NCBI RefSeq assembly: GCF_019578655.1
Contig: NC_063263.1
Span: 23,745,001 to 23,809,000 of the forward strand
DNA: 64,000 nt
Direction: 5' to 3'
Source of the DNA: Ricinus communis
Lineage: Eukaryota; Streptophyta; Magnoliopsida; Malpighiales; Euphorbiaceae
A program made the position numbers and the translations under genes. The notes beneath the pieces were generated by a model. That model saw only the letters and a program-made list of their open reading frames with translations. It did no database searches and was not told the DNA's origin. Every line of letters begins with the position of its first letter. Within the stretch, counting starts at the first letter, position 1. Of the stretch, positions 11,883 to 23,990 are shown one piece after another.

Positions 11883-13463
11883 ATGTCAAAAGACACAAGT
11901 TCTTCTTATACAAATGATCATGTGATTCAAGCTATGCAACAACAATTCGAAAGAATGTTTAATATAATGGCGGGAGTCAATGGAAAATTAGAGAAGCATG
12001 ATGGCATCCTTAACCAATTACATGGATAGCCTAGACAAAGGAGACGTCCACTAATTGACCAAGAGGACTATAAAGGAGAGGATTATTTGGATGATGATCA
12101 AGTCACCTTGTTGGGACAACGAATCAATCCTAGGAGACAAGCTAGGAGAAGACATCCAAATGATGATATTGATCGCAACCTTGGAAGCATCAAAATGAAG
12201 ATTCCTTCATTCCAAGGAAGAAATGATCCAGATATGTACCTTGAATGGGAGAGGAAAGTGGAACTCATCTTCGAATGTCATAATTATTCGAAGGAGAAAA
12301 AGGTAAAACTTGCCGCTGTTGAGTTTAGTGATTATGCAATTGTTTGGTGGGATCAATTTTGCAAGGAAAGACGTAGATATGGAGAAAAACCCGTGGAGTC
12401 TTGGAGAGAAATGAAACAAATCATGAGAAAGAGGTTTATTCCAAGCCACCACTACAGAGAGCTTCATCAAAGATTACAAACTCTAATTCAAGGATCCATG
12501 AGTGTGGAGGAGTATCACAAAGAAATGGAGAAGGCTATGATTCGAGCAAATGTGATAGAAGATCGTGAAGCTACCATGGCAAGGTTCTTGAGAGGGCTAA
12601 ACAAAGACATTACTGATGTTGTTGATTTGCAACATTATGTGGAGATTAAAGATATGGTGAATTTGGCCATGAAAGTGGAAAGGCAATTGAAAAGAAAGAG
12701 GTATGATTCTAAACCAAATATGGGTTCTTCTTCTTCTTGAAAAAATTCTTGGGGGGAAAAGGATGATAAACCTTTTACTAAGTCAAAAGTGGAAGAAGCT
12801 AAACCTAAAATTGACTTGGGTAATAAGGGAAATGGTGAGAATCAACCAACCCAAACTAGGGGAATCAAATGTTTTAAGTGTTTGGGTCATGAGCACATTG
12901 CTAGGGAATGTCCAAATGAGAAAGCTATGATTCTAAGGAATGGTGATATTGAGTCGGAGAGTGAGGGGGATAGTGATGATGATATGCCTTCTTTAGAAGA
13001 TTGTAGTGATGTTGAATGTGCTAAGGGAGATAATCTTGTTGTTCAAAGAACATTGAGTTTGCAAAATAAACATGATGTCCATAGGGAGCAAAGGGAAAAT
13101 TTGTTTCATACTCATTGTTTGATTTCTAACAAGTTGTGCAACATGATTGTGGATAGTGGAAGTTGTACCAATGTAGCAAGCACTTTGCTAGTGGAGAAAT
13201 TGAAGTTGCCTACTACCAAGCACCCAAGACCATACAAGTTGCAATGGCTCAATGAAAGTGGAGTTGTAAAGGTAAATAAGCAAGTTTTAGTTTCTTTTCA
13301 AATTGGTAGATATAAGGATGAAGTGTTGTGTGATGTGTTGCCAATGTTGGCCGGACATATGTTGTTGGGGAGACCTTGGCAATATGATAGAAGGGCTAGT
13401 CATGATGGATTCAAAAATATGTATAGACTATGGATGGAAAAAGGTTTAACCTTGGACCATTAA
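11883..13463 (+). pseudogene. gag and protease region of the CRM-like element
   Basis: One reading frame starts at ATG 11883 and is broken by a TAG at 12027 and a TGA at 12738. It carries a gag core (about 12180-12700, with the phrase KIPSFQGRNDPDMYLEWE), a CCHC zinc knuckle (CFKCLGHEHIAREC, near 12868-12910) and an acidic linker. A retropepsin follows, with its active-site DSG motif (IVDSGSCTNVAS, near 13147) and a later GHMLLGRPW. The frame stops at 13461. Gag packages the RNA and protease processes the polyprotein. The two internal stops make it non-functional as it stands. Confidence 0.8.
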
Positions 13464-14820
13464 CTCCAAAACAGGTTTTTGAAGACCAAATGCGCATCAA
13501 GCAATAATATGAAGAAATGGGTTCTTCATTGGGAAATTCTTTGGGAAGGGAAACCTTTGAGAGTAAAGAAAAAGGTGAGATGAGTGAACCTAAAAATTCC
13601 AATTCTCTTGACCAAAATGGGAAACACATGGTGAGAGAAAACAAAGAAGGTTCAAATGAAAGAAAAATGAGTGTTTATGCAAAAATGAGCGATGTGAAGG
13701 AAGCTATGCTTTTGAGACAACACATGCGTGTACTTATGTACAAGGAGATTTTGCATATTTCTAACGAAATAACCAATTGTTTGCCTAGTGTTGTTGTTGA
13801 TCTTTTGCAGGTTTATGAAGATTTATTTTCGGAAGAAATTCCAAATGGTTTGCCACCTAAAAGAGGCATTGAGCACCAAATTGATTTCATACCTGGAGCA
13901 AGCATTCCAAATAGACCAGCATATAGATGTAATTTAGAGGAGACCAAGGAAATCAAAAAGCAAGTGAGTGAGCTTATGGAGAAGGGTTATGTTCATGAAA
14001 GCATGAGTCCATGTGCCGTACCCGTCTTGTTAGTGCTTAAGAAAGATGGAACTTGGAGGATGTGTGTTGATTGTCGTGCCATCAACAAAATCACGGTAAA
14101 GTATAAACATCCCATTCCTAGGCTAGATGACATGTTGGATGAATTGCATGGTTCATATTTGTTTTCAAAAATTGATTTGAAATCTGGTTATCATCAAATT
14201 AGAATGAGAGAAGGTGATGAATGGAAAACAAGTTTTAAAACTAAACATGGTTTATATGAGTGGTTAGTAATGCCTTTTGGTTTAACTAATGCACCAAGCA
14301 CGTTCATGAGATTGATGAATCATGTTTTAAGAGCATTCATAGGCAAATTTGTTGTTGTCTATTTTGATGATATCTTGGTTTATAGCAAAAATTTAGATGA
14401 GCATTTACAACATTTAACTTGTGTTTTTGATGTGCTTAGAGAAGAGAAGTTGTATGTTAATCTAAGGAAATGTTGTTTTTTGCACTAATGAAATTACTTT
14501 TCTTAGATATATTGTCAATGACAAGGGTATTCATGTTGATCAAGAAAAGGTAAAAGTAATTAGAGAATGGCCAACACCCACAAGTGTAAGCGATGTAAGA
14601 AGCTTTCATGGTTTAGCTAGCTTTTATAAAAGGTTCATTAAGAATTTTTCTACCATAGCTGAACCATTAACTGAGTGCATAAAAAAGAATGTTGGTTTTA
14701 AATGGGGAATTGAACAAGATGAGGCTTTTAACTTGCTAAAAGACAAATTAAGTTTTGCACCCTTGTTATCTTTGCCAAATTTTACTAAACCTTTTGAGAT
14801 TGAGTGTGATGCAAGTGGCA
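13464..14820 (+). pseudogene. Reverse transcriptase and partial RNase H of the CRM-like element
   Basis: The open frame 13517-14488 holds a complete-looking RT core: [45 protein letters not shown] and the catalytic YFDD (about 14360-14372). The reading frame differs from that of gag-protease. After 14480 a length change in a T run shifts the frame, and the RT/RNase H connection continues to about 14820 with the phrase ECDASGIAIG. The remaining RNase H and the whole integrase core are absent because of the deletion at the following junction. Confidence 0.82.
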
Positions 14821-14863
14821 TAGCTATTGGGGAGTTAATTAATGAAACCTACAATTCCCATTG
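14821..14863 (+). other. Deletion junction carrying a copy of the LTR's last ~38 nt
   Basis: Sequence from 'gctattggggagttaatt' to 'cctacaattcccat' repeats the end of the LTR (11188-11225) with one mismatch. It lies exactly where RNase H coding stops and integrase C-terminal coding starts, so it marks a template switch or recombination event. Confidence 0.8.
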
Positions 14864-15381
14864 AGAAGAAGACACTCCAATATAAAAAGCAACACAACAA
14901 AGGGAGGAAGCAAGTCATTTTTGAGCCTGGAGATTGGGTGTGGGTGCACTTGAGGAAGGAAAGATTTCCTAACCAAAGGAAATCAAAGCTTATGCCAAGA
15001 GGAGATGGTCCTTTTAGAGTGCTTCAACGCATCAACAACAATGCCTACAAGCTAGAACTTCCAAGTGAGTATGGCAATGTTAGTGCTACTTTCAATGTTA
15101 GTGACTTGTCTTTGTTTGATGTAGGTGATGAAGATGATGGAGCTGATTTGTGGACAAATCCTTTTGAAGAAAGGGGGAATGATGTGAATCCAAGTTCAAA
15201 GCTTAAAGAGATCCAAGATCCATTAATAGTACAAGAAGGCCCAATCACAAGGTCCAAATCCAAGAAGCTTCAACAAGCCATATTGGGTTTAATTAGGGAC
15301 ATTTGGAAAGCCCAAGAACTTCAACCCAATAAGGCATCCATGGAGGCCCAAGGAATAATATTTAACTTGTTTTTATGTTAA
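14864..15381 (+). pseudogene. Integrase C-terminal region of the CRM-like element, reading into the 3' LTR
   Basis: An open frame (the stretch opens at 14842) carries the GPF/Y-type module: FEPGDWVWVHLRKERF, then RGDGPFRVLQRINNNAYKLE and FNVSDLSLFD. It then continues past the LTR start at 15180 for about 67 more codons, including GPITRSKSKKLQQA, before a stop at 15381. A pol frame extending into the 3' LTR, with a basic motif near its end, is a known trait of some CRM centromeric retrotransposons. The upstream catalytic core is deleted, so this part has no start of its own. Confidence 0.75.
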
Positions 15382-16010
15382 TAACAATTAGGGTTACATG
15401 TAGCCACCATACAAGTTAATGTGATAATTAATACCAAGTAATGGCTATCAATGTGGGTAGTGGTTATTAAGAGCCACCATATACAAGTTAATGGGGTAAT
15501 TAATACCAAATAATGGCTATTAGTGTGGATAGTGGTTACTAAGGCCATTTAAGAGTAAAAGTAATCCTATGTGTGTGAGTCTATTTTAGTAGTGTGTGCA
15601 TGGACTTGTACTCTATATAAACAAGTCCTTTTTTTTCTTTTGGGAATGATTGAATTTGATATATGAAATTTTGTTTGAGTTTTATTGTGAGGAATTTTGT
15701 CTTTAATTTCTTGCTTGAACTTTGCGACTTATCAAGCTTTATTCTAGCTTGTGGTGTCAAAATCTAAATCTTTGTTTTCTTATTATTTATCAAACTTTCT
15801 TGTTTGTGGCATAAGAGGAAATTCAAAGTCTATCTTAGTATTTTTATCCTTGTTGGTGAAGGGGTTAAGTAGCATCCATCTTCTTACTTCAATCTTTGAA
15901 CGATCCGAATTTGTGGATTAAATTGGTAATTTCTAGTTTTCTTTTAATTCAACTTATCATAGTATTTTTGCTATTGGGGAGTTAATTGATGAAACCTACA
16001 ATTCCCATGA
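15180..16010 (+). mobile_element. 3' LTR of the CRM-like element
   Basis: Pairs with 10397-11228. It differs at the terminus (CATGA rather than CATCA) and at about two dozen other positions. The TSD CTATG follows directly. Confidence 0.88.
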
Positions 16011-17344
16011 CTATGCATGTTTATTGACTGTTTATTAGTCGTTTATTCGTATATTTGAGTCATATTTATTCTTGTTTGATCGCACTTTGGTATGTTTATG
16101 AGTTTTTCAGGTTTTCGGACTCCTTGATGGGAAATTGATTGGTTTCCAGGCAAAAACCAAGCTATTTGGATGATTTACGCATATTAGATGTTTGTCGGAT
16201 TCAATTGCTTGTTGGTGCACATTTCGAGGCTTTTGCACGGGCCGTGGCACAGCCGTTGCACGACCTCCCTTGGACATTTTTTAAGATTCGCATTCTTTTA
16301 GATGTTTGTGCCTATTGCACGGGCAGTGGCACGGGCTATGGCACTTCTGCCTATAAGTAGGCGCACGCAAAATGAGACAGGGCTCCGCTTCTGACTTCTG
16401 GTTTTCTCTACACGTGCGACCCTCCACTTCTAACCTCTCTTCTTGACATTTTGGGAGACCAAACATCATTTCAAAGGATTGAAGGTTCCAGACGATCGAT
16501 CGAGACATCCGAGATCCATACTTGAGGCTGGTTTCAGAGTTGGTGCTTGCAACATTTCACTCCGATTCGAGAGAAGAGGGTTTACATGTTCCATTTCCTT
16601 TTCTGTTATTTATTTCCTATTGTATTTGTTTCTTTCATTAAGAGTAGCTAGGGCTGCCGAACCCATTGGTGTTCATCTTTGTTGATAGATTGTGCTTAAT
16701 TGTTAGATTTGTATTTGCCATTCTTGTAATCTTTTTGCTATTTATTAATAAAGTTTGATTCAGTTAGCTTGAGACGTTGAATTAATTGTCTTTTAGGTTG
16801 TTTCTTGACATTGAGAAATGCTTGTTACAACTGGAATTTGAATAGTAAGAACTGGTAGTTAATACTTAGCGATAAGGTTAATTTACTCGCTCGATTAAGA
16901 ATTAATAACTCTTAATAGTTCTAAATCACCCTTAACGCTAATCTGTAATAATCTGATAAGAAGAGATTCCATTAGGTTAGTGCAGGTTGAGGAACTCGGT
17001 GAGCGAGAAAAGAAACCGAGTTCGATTCAGGATTTAGGCACGGGTAAGCAAGATTGGTAATTTATAAAATCAACCCTTTAGAATTCCATCACTTAGGTCC
17101 CCTTTGGGTTTGTTTCTCTTGTTGCGGTTGTCTTTCGATTGTTAGTTGCTGTTCATTTATTTATTTGCATTCATAGTCATTAGTTAGTTAATTTAGACTT
17201 CTCACACCCTATTTCAGACTAGATAACATAGCAAACAACAGTAACTCTAGGTTCACCCGATATCCAAGGATACAACCTTGATACTCATTAGTGCTAGGCC
17301 GCATCAATAGGTTCACTGCTTTAGGTGTAGGTTGCATCAGTAGC

Positions 17345-17714
17345 CCATTAGTAGCTCCATTTTCACAACCAACACGCCCCGAGGAATTAAGCACGGGCCG
17401 TGTTAGAAATTGTGCCAAGCCCGTGTTGATGCCCAAAAATGTGCTTTCACTCCGTTTTGTGCACTAACACCTGTATAACTCAATAATCTACAAAACTAAA
17501 TAATTTTCAACCAAAAGAACATAAAAATGAAAAGACTTAAGTTCAAAATCAACCAAAATGTAAAATAAGCTAACTAGAAAATTGCAAAAGAAGAAGAAAA
17601 CAGTAAAATGCTAAAAAATGCAGAAATGCAAAGGATAAGCTCGGGAATGCCTCTTGAGAGCGCTTCTTTTATTACCGAGTCATGTAGCTGGACTCATGTA
17701 GAAGGTTATTCTCG
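17345..17714 (-). other. Element C noncoding stretch between integrase and the B insertion
   Basis: Contains 'cacgggccgtgtt' near 17393 and AT-rich sequence. No coding signal seen. Confidence 0.5.
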
Positions 17715-18850
17715 CTAGAACAAAACCATATTAACCCGCTCTTCAACCTCAAACGAGTCTCCATGATAATGCATCAAGACATGGCCATTCACCTTGAAGT
17801 TTCCCTTCTCGGGATGATACAACTCAACCGTGCCATATGGGAACACCTGCTGGATCATGAACGGTCCTGACCACTGACTCCTGAGCTTCCCTGGGAACAA
17901 ACAGAGACATGAATTATAGAGCAAAACTCGGTCTCCAGCTTGAAACTTCTTGGAGCCCCTCAGTCGCTTGTCGTGCCGTTTCTTAATCCGCTCCTTGTAG
18001 ATGAATGAGTTGCCATAAACTTGCTAGCGCCACTCATCCAAATCATTAAGCTGCTACTGTCTATGTTTACCTGCAGAATCAATATCAAAATTGCAAGTTC
18101 TCAAGGCCCAAAAGGCTCTATGCTCTAACTCAACAAGTAAATGGCAAGCTTTCCCACAAATAAGCCTATAAGGTGTAAAACCTATAGAAGTATGATAGCC
18201 TATCCTAAATGACCAAAGTGCATCATCTAAATTATTCGCCCAATCCATCCTACTCACCCTCATGGTTTTCTCTAAGATGCGTTTCAAGCCCCTATTGGTA
18301 ACCTCTACTTGCCCACTAGTCTGCGGGTGATAGGGTGTAGAAAACCTATGAGTCACTCCATATCACTGAAGTACTCTTTCCAGTTGAGCATTACAAAAAT
18401 GAGTCCCTCAATCACTAATTAGTGCCCTAGGTGTGCCAAACCTAGCAAACAATCACTTAAAGAACTTAGTAATGACTCTAGCATCATCAGTAGGGAAAGC
18501 ATGCGCTTCCGTCCACTTAGAGAAATATTCAACAGCAATAAGGATATACTTATTACCATAAGAAGAAGGAAAGGATCCCATAAATTTAATGCCCTAAACA
18601 TCAAAAATTTCAACTGCTTGAATGCTTGTTTAAGGCATCTCATCACGAGCAGAGATGTTACCTTTTCTCTAGCATGCATCAAAAACCTGCATGAATGCTC
18701 TAGCATCCCGAAAGATGGTCGACTCAAAGAATCCAGCATCAAGAACCTTTCTAGCAGTATGGTTAGCTACTTGATAACCTCCTGTTGGTCCCTCATGGCA
18801 ACGCCTCGAAATCTAGAGGATCTCCCCCCATACACGCATCGCCGAATCAC
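17715..18850 (-). pseudogene. Integrase of element C (decayed)
   Basis: Minus-strand translation gives integrase core and C-terminal phrases: STPYHPQTSGQVEVTNR (near 18340), ILEKTM, DDALWSFRIGYHTSIGFTPYRLICGKACHLLVELEHRA split by no gap (18100-18250), and further on GPFMIQQVFPYGTVEL with KVNGH (17760-17870). Several stops and frame changes occur. The order continues from RNase H on the right, as expected for a minus-strand Ty3/gypsy pol. Not functional. Confidence 0.78.
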
Positions 18851-19479
18851 CTAGTTTGCACAAACTCGAAACCAAAAAGGATCTTCCCAAATGTAGTACT
18901 TCAAATTAGCAAAGAATTTCTTCTTTTGCTGAAATATCATATCCTTTGGTAGGACCTTTGCAACCAAGTAATTCACAAAATCAAAAAACCAAGGGATATC
19001 CGAAGATACCTGAATAGAACATAAGTACTCATCCAAAAAACTGTCATCAATAGCCCTCTCATCCAGTGCATCTAAGCTCGGGTTCTCCAATCTCGAAAGG
19101 TGATAAGTGACCAAGTCCTCTGCACCCTTCTTATTTTTTATCTCAATGTCGAATTCCTGCAAAAGCAAAATCTAAAGAATGAGTCTCGGCTTAGCATCAT
19201 GCTTTCCAAACAAGCACCTCAACGCCGAATGATCCGTGTTGACCACAGTCTTAGATAGCACCAAGTATAAGCAGAACTTGTCGAAAGCGTATAGTACAGC
19301 AAGCAACTCCTTCTCAGTAGTGGTATAGTGCTCCTGGGCATCTGTCAATGTCTTGCTAGTACAATAGATTAGTTGGAACTTATTGTCAAGCCTCTGTCCT
19401 AAAACAGCTCCAACTGCAAAATCACTAACATCACACATTAGTTCAAAAGGCAGCCCACAATTAGGCAAAACCATAATAG
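18851..19479 (-). pseudogene. RNase H of element C, left part (cut by element D)
   Basis: Phrases CDVSDFAVGAVLGQR, IYCTSKTLTDAQEHYTTTEKE and TDHSALRCLF belong to the RNase H domain of Ty3/gypsy pol, and FDIEIKNKKGAEDLVTYHLSRL to its C-terminal end. The frame is interrupted at 19479 by the insertion of D and resumes at 29808 on the other side. Confidence 0.82.
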
Positions 19480-21233
19480 GGGTTTGATGGGTTGCTAATC
19501 GTGTTAGCTACAATCTAAAGCAGTGTACCTATCGATGCAGTCTAGCACTAATGGCGAGTATCAAGGTCGTATTCCTCGGGAAAGTGAAAGCCCAGAGTTA
19601 CTCCTTTATTCTTTGTTATATTAACCTAAAATGGATAATGAATAATTTCTAAACTAACTATTAACTACAAGCTAAGTTCCGAGGGAAATGCAGGAGTAAT
19701 TGATAAATGAAATAATCAAGACAAGAAGACAAACCCAAAGGGAATCTAAACTAGTTGGCAACCGAACAAAAGATAAAGGATCGGTGAGTCTAATTATGCT
19801 ACCCGTGGATGAATTCTTAACCGAATTCGATTTCTCTCTCGAGATAACCGAATTCCTAAACCTAATAACCTAAAGTTGGAATCTCTTCCTAACGATTGAT
19901 TCTTAAATTAGCATTAAGCTTTAATCCGCCTCTATTAAGCTTTGTTAATTCTTAATCCGGCTAGTTAATTATCCTTATCTCTAAGCGATTATTAACCAGT
20001 TCTTGTTATTCAAAATTCCAATTGCCAAATGGATTTCTCAATCTCATAAAGCAATCTAAACATCACAATTCACAACGTCTCATGAATAATGCATAATCTT
20101 ATTAATACTGAAAACAAGAAGAATACAAAACCAACTCAAACAATCCAATAATATAATATCAAGCCAACATAGTAAAGAAATCCCAATGGATGAAATCAGT
20201 CTAGCTAAACATGTTCATGTTTAAAACAATCTAGAAAATCAATTACAATGAAAGAATAATGAAAATAAAACATGTACACCCTTTTCTCTCGAATTGGATG
20301 AACAGCTCCAAATCTGGATCTACACTTTGATTAATCTCCCAAACTGCCTCTTGAATTGCTTCCACTACGGTTTTGCACTTGGAACCTTGTGATTCCGGGA
20401 TTCTTACTCCCCGCAACTCTCTCTAGCTCTCAATACTGTGCAGAAACCGAACCAGCCTCCAGGGCTCTATGTCACTTCTTTTTTTTCCTCTCTCCTCTCC
20501 TAAGAAAAATTCATTTTTCTTATATATTTAACTCAGCACGGCCGTGTTCAAGGCCGTCTTGGCCGACGCCCGTGCCGCGGCCGTCTGGCTATGGATCTCA
20601 CCAAGTAGGGTTTCACCACGGCCGTGTTTGTCACGACCACTGGCCTGGCCCACTAGGAATGGGTAGGCGTAAGGCCACCGAAACCCGTAGTAAGCCTGAC
20701 ACTCACTGACTTAAACAAATCTCATCTCAAATTAATATTATTAAAGACACAATTTATCTTAATAGCTACATTTTACATAAATACTTCGGTCTGCCAGAAA
20801 AACTAGGCGAGACCTGAAACTCAGAAAATTTACAACTGATACATCTACTATTACTACTCATGAGAATCTAAGATTTACCAATTTACATACCAAATCAAAT
20901 ACATCACCCGATGATGAAGGAGTCAAGATTCTTGAATAAGAGCCGCGAGAGGACTAACAACACGAATCAAAATAAGAAATGAGACCGCCGAGAGTGAGTT
21001 AAAATCAAATAATCCTGGGACTATTGCATTCTTCTCGGAAAATATAGATTATTCAAATCAGATATCAAACCATGCACGTAAATACAAATCAATTATAATC
21101 AAATACCATAATAAATAAATAAATGAATAAATAAAAATATATTTCTACTTTTACGGGACGAGTGGCTCAAGAGAACCCTAACCCCAAATTCTACTTGACC
21201 ATTTTGGCTCTCTTAATCCAATAAGATCGCTTC

Positions 21234-21378
21234 CGAGAGCAATGCTCGACCGGGGACCTTACCTCCAGTCCGGTCACTTAAGTATCCAAATAAGCCGCCC
21301 CGAGAGCAATGCTCGACCGGGGACCTTACCTCCCGTAATTTACACAAATCAGCCCGAGAGCCATGCTCGACCGTGGCA
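21234..21378. repeat. Three spaced copies of a ~30 bp motif in the Tekay-like LTR
   Basis: The motif 'gagagcaatgctcgaccg' followed by 'gggaccttacctcc' occurs near 21236 and 21303, with a diverged third copy (gagagccatgctcgaccg) near 21356. The spacing is about 60 bp. Such subrepeats are frequent in long gypsy LTRs. Confidence 0.8.
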
Positions 21379-22718
21379 AACCCATGAAAATCTTATTACA
21401 TGTCCATGATCATTATCGGTGCGCACGCGGTCCTGATGTAACCCATCAGGCGGCATGTTCTACAAGCCACATTTCCCAAATCGCAATCACCACATTTAAT
21501 AAATATTATTGTCTAAAGAGGTCATTCAACTATATCAAAATAACGATTAACAATTTTAAAGTAAGACATCATGCAACTCATGTGGAAAACTGATAATATT
21601 TGATATTATTATAACATTACTAATAATAATATTTATATTATCTTCAATAATCCAGTGAAATTATTTATGTTGCGATACTAATAACCATATTATGCATAAA
21701 CTTTCAAAATAACATATTAAATTCAGACTTAGCAATAGTGCAACGATTAAGTGACTTTAACTCAGGAATTAGGGCGACCTCCTAGCTGCCTCCGGGCCTC
21801 ATTGGAGCGAGCCGAATAGACAGATCATCTAATCACGGAAAACAATTTATCAAAATGCTGAAACAATCGATCATTAATCCTAGGTCTAGACTCCTAGGAC
21901 TGACTGTCTAAGAATCTCGACTCAGGAGAATTCTACCGAAAATCATGCAGAACCTCCCCTACAACACGAACACTACCCCCCGTAAAAACGGGTCCAGGAC
22001 TTGCCAGAAAAACACTCCAAATATCCAACAATTTAAACAACGGGAGTCGGGTCCCCAAACTTCACTATTTCCCGACTCCGCCACACAGTACAAAAACACG
22101 ACTATGGCAGGCAAACTGACAAACAATTATTTTTGACTCACAAAATCATCAAATACTCAATATAATCCAATAAACACAAATTTAAAATCAAAGGATTTCC
22201 AAGATCAACGGCCAGAGAAAATTACCGAGACGCTCGGTCGACTCGCCTCCGGCCGCCGGAGTCCGATCGACGATCAGGACACACCATCGGACTCACAACG
22301 ACGCGCTGACGATGATTCCCACTTCCGATTTTCCGATCTGACACCCGATCGTCCGGAGAAATTTGCGGACGATCACGGCCGTCGATTTGCAAACGGAGCC
22401 CGATCGCCACAAAACCGGTGCCATTGCGAAGCTTGAGATGAGGAGAGTCGGGATACATCCTCCGATCATCCATCCTCCGCCGGAGCTCGCCGGAAAAGCC
22501 CAAAAACGCGGCTGCCACTCTAAATTTCACTTTGCCAGATCTTGCAACTCCGGCCACCCCAGTGGCCGCCACTCATCGCCAAGAGAGCCCTCGAGAGGAG
22601 CCGATCGCCACCCAACTCGGCCGCCAACAACGGCCGGAAACACGCCTGAATCCGCTCTTTCTCTCCTTGCGATTCTACCACGCCGCTTTTGCCGGCCGCC
22701 GACGCCGATCGCACGCCC

Positions 22719-23000
22719 GGTGATGATTGGGCAACAAGGGGTGGTCTTGTAAAGATGATTGGAGCCAAGCACCATTCATAGCCTCTTACAGGAATTTCAA
22801 TGCTCAAGCTTGCATTTGGTCATCCGGTTCATCTTCCCGCCTCCTCCAATAATAATAATAATTCATGGCTAACACAATTCTTGGACACCACAGGCCAAGC
22901 AAGAATCAAATGGGTCCAAAAGAACTACATGATTTACAACTATTGTAGTGATGCTAAGTGTTTTCCTCAGGGGCTTCCTCTTGAATGCTCACTTGGTTGA
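22719..23000 (+). pseudogene. Captured last exon of a xyloglucan endotransglucosylase/hydrolase (XTH)
   Basis: Plus-strand translation in successive frames gives [11 protein letters not shown], then [24 protein letters not shown], then [24 protein letters not shown] ending LECSLG and a TGA at 22998-23000. This is the C-terminal part of plant XTH enzymes, which cut and rejoin xyloglucan in the cell wall; the pairs of cysteines are typical. At least two single-base shifts (near 22754 and near 22840-22850) break the frame. The catalytic exon is absent. AT-rich sequence to about 23990 may be the captured 3' UTR and flank. It interrupts a GC-rich Tekay-like LTR. Confidence 0.8.
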
Positions 23001-23990
23001 ATCAAATCGTTCATGGAAGTACTCTTATTCTCTACGTTACCCCTTTGTATTTTTGCATAAGAATTATATATATATGGGGTGTAGATAGCAAAAGTAATTA
23101 ATAATGACTAATAACTAGTAAGTTGTCTAAAGTTGAACCAATAAATGTATATAATAGAATAATGACATGTAATTTCAAAATTATTTCGATAAAAATATCT
23201 TCAAAAAGTTAAAGAAAAGAAAAACCATAAGAAAAACTTATGCTCACCCAATTCCAATACTCAATTTAGGTTATTGTAGAGAAGAATAATATATAATCAA
23301 ATGAAGAAGGGTATATCTTTCATATGTTAACATTTTATATGCTAATTTTAATGTCATATTGCTTTTATTTATAATTTGGACTTTGAACTAAAATGTAGAA
23401 TATTTATTTTCAGGAGAAATTCTTACCTAAACTTGATGTATACTGCATAATTAATATATTATTAATACTTCATATATAAAAGTTTTCTTATATATTAGTA
23501 ATTAAATTCAATCAAAATTACCAACAAATTAATTTATATATCATATATCCTTTAAGTCGTTACTTGAAAAGTTGCTACAAATTAATTATATATATATTTA
23601 TATGTTGTTATTATTGTTTTGATTATAAATATTCTTATAACTTTTTTCACTACAAAATATTTATCTTCAAATCAGAATTACACTTTTTTATTAATAAAAT
23701 ATATATATATATAAATTTAATTAATAATAAAATAAATTTAGTTAGCTTTAAACTTTTGTAAAAGCCTTAACTTTACACTTATAGATATAACAAAATCTAC
23801 TGCTTCTTAATGTTTTAATTTACTTACATTGGATAATAAATCTCATTTCTTATTATATTAATAATATTTAAATATTTAATTGGATTCTAATTTTATCTAG
23901 TTGAACCTTTAATAGTCCTTGGCTCTTGCTTTCAGTGGGTTAATGATCGGATAAGTTACAAAAACCTTGATTAAAAATATAATAAATTTA
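23001..23990. other. AT-rich segment downstream of the XTH exon
   Basis: Very AT-rich with several (AT)n tracts (for example 23065-23078 and 23698-23712), unlike the GC-rich LTR on either side. It is probably the rest of the captured XTH locus. No coding signal seen. Confidence 0.45.

Larger units (their letters stand above)
10397..16010 (+). mobile_element. CRM-like Ty3/gypsy retrotransposon, full-length but internally deleted
   Basis: The LTRs are 10397-11228 (832 bp) and 15180-16010 (831 bp), starting TGATGTGAATCC and ending CATCA (5') or CATGA (3'). The 5 bp TSD is perfect: CTATG at 10392-10396 and 16011-16015. By eye the LTRs differ at about 24 sites, roughly 97% identity, so the insertion is fairly recent. 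Order: PBS, gag, protease, RT, partial RNase H, deletion, integrase C-terminus. The RT sequence and the pol frame that runs into the 3' LTR point to the CRM chromovirus lineage. Defective: no integrase core, plus stops and frameshifts. Confidence 0.85.
10378..17339 (+). mobile_element. Solo LTR B, split by the CRM-like element
   Basis: The two halves are 10378-10396 and 16016-17339, about 1.34 kb once rejoined. It begins TGATATAGATG and ends GGTTGCATCA, and is flanked by a perfect 5 bp duplication GTAGC (10373-10377 and 17340-17344). There is a TATA-like 'cctataagtagg' near 16349, GCACGGGCCGTGGCAC near 16235, and the conserved LTR block at 16835-17050. No PBS or coding sequence remains, so it is a solo LTR formed by LTR-LTR recombination. 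It sits inside element C. Confidence 0.8.

Noticed and set aside
22222..22807. Several overlapping long open frames on both strands
   Set aside because: They arise from the GC-rich part of the Tekay-like LTR, where stop codons are rare by composition; no domain is seen and frames are open on both strands.
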